Positions 59,421 through 64,000 of a stretch of DNA of 64,000 nucleotides are shown piece after piece. How positions within the stretch are numbered: position 1 is the first letter of the stretch; the number at the start of each line of letters is the position of its first letter. Source of the stretch: Adineta vaga (lineage: Eukaryota; Rotifera); assembly GCA_021613535.1 (NCBI GenBank), contig CP075492.1, positions 7,688,001 through 7,752,000 of the forward strand, read 5' to 3'. The position numbers were made by a program, and so were the translations under genes. The notes below the pieces were generated by a model. That model had not been told where the DNA came from, did not search any database, and saw only the letters and a list, made by a program, of their open reading frames with translations.

Positions 59421-62400
59421 ATGGCTCATATACACAACAGTTCGAGCTCCTCAACTAGACGGTCACTACGCTTATTAACGTATGTTAAACAAGAAAAACA
59501 AACATATTTTTCTCAAATATTTATTTATCATGTTTTCTTTTCTTTGATCATTCAGAGCCGAACGTAAATCAACCGCAACGATTGCACACGAGTCGAACGT
59601 TGACGGTAGTCGTCTTTTGCTCTGAAAACGATTTCTATATACAACTTTTTTTCTCTCTCTTCTAGACGAAGAAGAAGAAGAAGGAGAAGAACACGAACAA
59701 GAATCACAACCGACATTACGTCAAGCTAAATTTAAAGCACTCGAAGCTATATCAATTAGTAATAATAATAAACGTCGAAGTGAACTTGATATAGATACGA
59801 ACAACGATCAACTAGACGTCGGAGTGGAATCCGAAGAACATTCGACTAGTCGAAAACGAACACATTCAAAACAAGCATCATCCTCATCATCTCATCATAG
59901 TATTCGACATGTTTCGAATACTGTAAGACGTCAGAAACGTAGTAAAAAATCGAAATCACCAAGTGAAAAAACTTCTTCAAAAACATCGAAACGTCAACGA
60001 CAGTCCTCATCTGAAGACGACGACGTTGAGAGTAATAATCGTTCGTCGGTACATTCAAAAGTTAAAAGAAATTCAGCACCTATTGTACCAAATCGTACAC
60101 GATCCAAATCAAATCTAAGAAAACGAAGTGATTCAAATACTGATTCAGAACAACAAACTGAAGGTGCAGACACGGGGAATCTTTGTGTACGACGAGGAAC
60201 AGGTAAAATGACGAATTAATTTTCAAATCAATGATAAATTTTATTCGTAGGCGGAAGAGAACTTCATAGTGTTGTAAGTGATCCATCGACGACTAGTAGT
60301 AATCGACGATCACGTGTTACTACTCATCATCGTCGATATTCAAATAAAACACCTATTGGTTATTTGACAACAGGTCAATCGTCTTCCAGGTAAACAAAAT
60401 CATACTTAATCGGATTGAAATTTTCGAATATTCATATTACTTACCGTCAAGGACGTTTTCGAACGACATTAGAATAATACAATTTCGAAAGAAAGGGAAA
60501 ATAAAGAAGTCATGTATAGTTTTGGTGATTTTGAATTAATTTTAAGTCAGCTTTACTACCTAGTAGAAGAAAAACATATAAACAATCAGATGCTATTTAT
60601 CAATAAATGTAATTAAGCATGACGGCGATTGAAGTGTAAAGAAAAAATAGTTTGTCATTGGATTCTATGAATAAATTCAACCTTGTATATGCAAAACATG
60701 AAACATTTTTCCTCCTTCTCGTTTCAGTTAAGGACGAAGTTTTTTTCTTCTCGCTCTCTCTCTCTCTCCTTTTCTTCTATTTATTATGCGCTTGCGAATG
60801 AATTTCTCTTCTTTTCTACCCATATGACAAGCTTATTGACCTTATTACTTTGTTACACACAATATTAGAACTTTTTAAATTGAGACATTTTCTTTTTTTT
60901 CCTTTGTTATATAGCCGTTCGTCGGTGCCTGTCACCAACGCCGGCGGTATTGACGAGCGACCGTGTGATTCAAATCCTAGTGTCATATCATCAACACATC
61001 CGTTACATTTATTCAATTCATCAGCATATTATCAACAAACAGGATCTCCTCCGCCGTCATCATCATCTGCTCAATCATATTCAGGTGTTGTTCCACCTGG
61101 ATCTTATAGTTCTTCATTTGTTGCAAGTGCTGCATCTGCAAGTACACATCGAAATCTAAAACATTCATTACCTATGTCAACAGAAAGCGATACAGATCCA
61201 GATAATAATGGAAGAACGATGAGTCCATCACCACGAGATGTTCTATCAGATCCAGCTTTTGCTCGTGCAGCTGCTGCAGCCGCTGCTGCTGCTGGTGGAC
61301 CTACAAGTGCAGCATTATTTCATACATTATCCGGTCGTGTTCAACATTTAATGAGTCGAGTTGGAGGTGGAAGTTCGTTAAATGCGATGAATGGACGTTT
61401 ACAACAGTATATGCAAGGATTACAGGTAAGAATTATTTTATAATAATAAGATTTTATCACTTTTTGATCGTTAATTTTCTAGTCACCTGATCCGGATGTT
61501 CGATTGTCGACACTTAATGAATTATGTTCGGTAAGTTTCGAATAGAAGAATCGATGAAAGTTTTTGTTATGAAAACATTTGTTTTCTTGTAGCTTCTTGT
61601 AATGAGCAATGAAGAAACATTACCCGGTTTTCAATTTCGTCTTCTTTATCCACCATTACGTGATTGTTTAGCTGATGAAAATGAAGCCAATGCTGAAATA
61701 GCTCTCACAGCTTGTCGAGCATTAACATATCTCATGGAAGCTTTACCACGATCTGCTGCACAAATTGTTGAAGCAACACCCGTATTTCTAAGCAAAGTAA
61801 ATTCATTTGATTGATAATCATTCATTCATTTCTTTTCGTCTAGTTACGAAGTATTACATCAATCGATATTGCTGAACAAGCATTAACTGCTTTAGAAATG
61901 ATTTCAAAACGAAATGGTAAACAAATTCTAATGGCAGTAAGTTCATTTATTTATTCGCAGAAAAGCAAATATGATTTTTTTCTAATCGAATCTTCTAGGA
62001 TGGAATTGGTGCTTGTCTTGAATATATTGAATTCTTTTCTATTACTTCACAAAACAAAGCTTTAGCAATTGTTGCGAATTGTTGTATTCATATTTTAACA
62101 CGCAATGATTTCAATTGTATACGTGTTCATCTCGAAAATCTTTCTAATCGCTTACGATCGGATGATAAAAAAACAATTGAACATGTTTGTTCAATATTTT
62201 CACGTTTAGTAGAAAATTTTCATCGAGATTCATTAATTTTACGTGAAATCGCATCTACTCAATTACTTAAAACACTACAAACTATGCTCGTTGTTCAACC
62301 ATCTTTATTGAATAGTGTAACATTTGTTAGTATTATTCATATGTTTTATATTTTCTCTGCTTATTGTCCAATACTTGCTGTTACATTACTGAAAATGAAC

Positions 62401-64000
62401 ATAGCCGATACAATTCTATGTCTTCTAACGGGTCCATCAGAAAGTAGATCATCGTCAAAAACAATACCAATTACATATAAATCAGCAGCATTATCAACGA
62501 ATGAAGCAACTTCAGTCAATATCTCATCAGTACAACAAACAAACAGTATTGAACTTATTTCACGTACACCACAAGAATTGTATGAAATTGTTTCTTTAAT
62601 CGGTGAAATGATGCCACGATTACCAAATGATGAACCATTATTTCAAATTGATCAATTATTTCGTCGTAATACATTATCAAATAGAACTTATGATCCTACT
62701 TCTAATGGTTATACTCTCTGGCATTGGCAAGATGATCAAGGTATTGTTGCTTTTTCTGACGAATAGATACGCTTCTTGTGTAATTGTAAATATCGTCAGC
62801 TACAATATTTGGCCATTAAGAAGATAACTTCGAGCGATTCACACCTTTCTTTCCAATAGATACCTTGAGGCAATAAATGTATTTTTTCTATATCAATTTT
62901 ATCTCAATGTCGAAAGATGAATATTACTTTCTATTTGATAATATTAATGACTAATTAATTGCTATTCTTCTATTTTAGGTCAATTACGTCCCTATTCATT
63001 ACAAGATTCTCGTGCAATTGAACATGCTTGGCAACAACATGAAGAAGAAGTTCAATTAATGATATCTGGCCGTCATTATCTTATTGATTTACAACAATTA
63101 CAACAGATCAATGAAGAAACAAATCAAGCTCGATTTATTAAACGTTTTGTTACACCTGATACAAGTGAACCACCAACAGAGTATAAACATTAACAATTTC
63201 TATTCTTATTCGATAAATTCAACTTATCTTTTTGTTTTTAGTATCACTGATGAACCAACAAATACTCTACGTCAACCAACAACAACGACAGTTTCTAATT
63301 CCGATGCTCGAACTGAAATGATGAAAGATAATATGGAATTATATAGCTCATTTATACAATCATTATTCACTGTTCTCTATGAAGTTTACAATTCATCTGC
63401 TGGTCCAGCTGTTAAACATCGTTGTTTACAAGCAGTACTTCGTATGATATATTATTCTCCATCGGATTTACTTGAAATCATTTTAAAACAACAATCAATC
63501 TCATCTCATATTGCTTCTATGCTTGCTTCATCTGATTATCGAATTGTTGTTAGTGCTTTACAAATGGCAGAAATTCTTATGAAAAAATTACCACAAATAT
63601 TTTCGACATATTTTTATCGTGAAGGTGTTGTACATCAAATAGAAATCCTTATTGGTTTTGGTGTTGTTTCATCATCAAATTTAACTCTAGCCCGTAGTAG
63701 TCATACAAGTGGAAGTCGTAGTCAACTTGATCTTGCTCATTTAAATGAACATTCTTCCTCACAAATTGAGCCAATTGAAGAACAAATACCAAAAACAACG
63801 ACGACAGCAGCAGCAGCAGCAACAACAACAACAACAGCACGTCGATATTATACGACTTCGGAATCATATCCAACAACAACAAGAATTGAAACACGTTCAC
63901 AACGTGCTCGTCTTCCTAAAACATCTACTCGTTCAATGTTCGAAGATTTTTCATCAAGATCTTTAGTTGGACGAGAAACCGGTGCTTCATTTTCTACGGG
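59421..64000 (+). CDS. TRIP12: E3 ubiquitin ligase TRIP12, N-terminal ~1,115 residues (partial)
   Basis: Nuclear HECT ligase of chromatin and DNA-damage control; it ubiquitinates proteins in the ubiquitin-fusion-degradation pathway. Eleven exons to the window edge; the HECT domain lies beyond it. The start [20 protein letters not shown] resembles the Arg/Ser-rich start of the family. A disordered Ser/Lys/Arg-rich region runs to about 61330, with two polyalanine runs. The armadillo region follows ([66 protein letters not shown]-like). The WWE domain is at 62710-63130: [37 protein letters not shown]. Then [20 protein letters not shown] and [16 protein letters not shown]. Several of these match vertebrate TRIP12 nearly letter for letter. 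The long intron at 60390-60914 is unusual here. Confidence 0.92.

Overview
This is nuclear DNA from a small, gene-dense, AT-rich animal genome. About 25 protein-coding genes, plus one clear gene relic, sit in 64 kb. Most genes are cut into short exons by introns of roughly 45-70 bases with GT..AG ends. Intergenic gaps are short, and polyQ, polyD and polyS tracts are common. CPAP/SAS-4, TTLL11, CSB, TRIP12, PRPSAP, SOCS6/7-type and SNX8 homologues make it a metazoan. Compact introns, diverged paralogue pairs, an F-box relic, an Amt-type ammonium channel, and splice-acceptor-like sequences just before several start codons together suggest a bdelloid rotifer. That assignment is inference; no ribosomal or mitochondrial marker is present. 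No tRNA, rRNA, CRISPR or intact transposon was recognised.

Layout. At 1-89 is the 5' end of a minus-strand gene with a mitochondrial-type N-terminus. At 374-5730 are two tandem, strongly diverged RPA1 (RPA70) genes. A tiny secreted-peptide gene (6460-6723) converges on SNX8 (6817-9084, minus), which is head-to-head with CPAP/SAS-4 (9469-15878). A RING-finger gene with its own TATA box lies inside a CPAP intron. At 16611-17575 is a decayed F-box/leucine-rich gene. Then come a disordered orphan (18846-20142), a secreted metallophosphoesterase, a secreted SRCR protein, an MFS transporter whose first coding exon is only the start codon, a claudin-like tetraspan, a GNAT acetyltransferase, a class-A GPCR, a TerB-like protein, a three-finger (Ly6/uPAR) protein and an Amt channel with a frameshift.

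From 33607 to 37501 two trypsin-like proteases with hydrophobic C-terminal tails flank a small secreted protein on the opposite strand. ITPA and a SOCS6/7-type gene follow. Then come CSB/ERCC6 (40703-45062) and, 145 bases on, a PRPSAP gene carrying two frameshifts. Next are a disordered Pro-rich protein (48170-50119), a 2.6-kb gene-free stretch, a MARVEL-like tetraspan, an oligoribonuclease fused to a second, catalytically dead copy of itself (54096-55147), TTLL11 (minus) and the first ~1,115 residues of TRIP12, which runs off the right edge.

Functional themes: DNA replication and repair (RPA1 x2, CSB, TRIP12), centriole and cilium (CPAP, TTLL11), nucleotide metabolism (ITPA, PRPSAP, oligoribonuclease), and secreted or surface proteins (proteases, SRCR, Ly6, GPCR, tetraspans). 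Findings most worth checking are the nuclease/pseudonuclease fusion, the nested RING gene, the candidate RPA1 and CSB-PRPSAP operons, and the broken PRPSAP and Amt reading frames.
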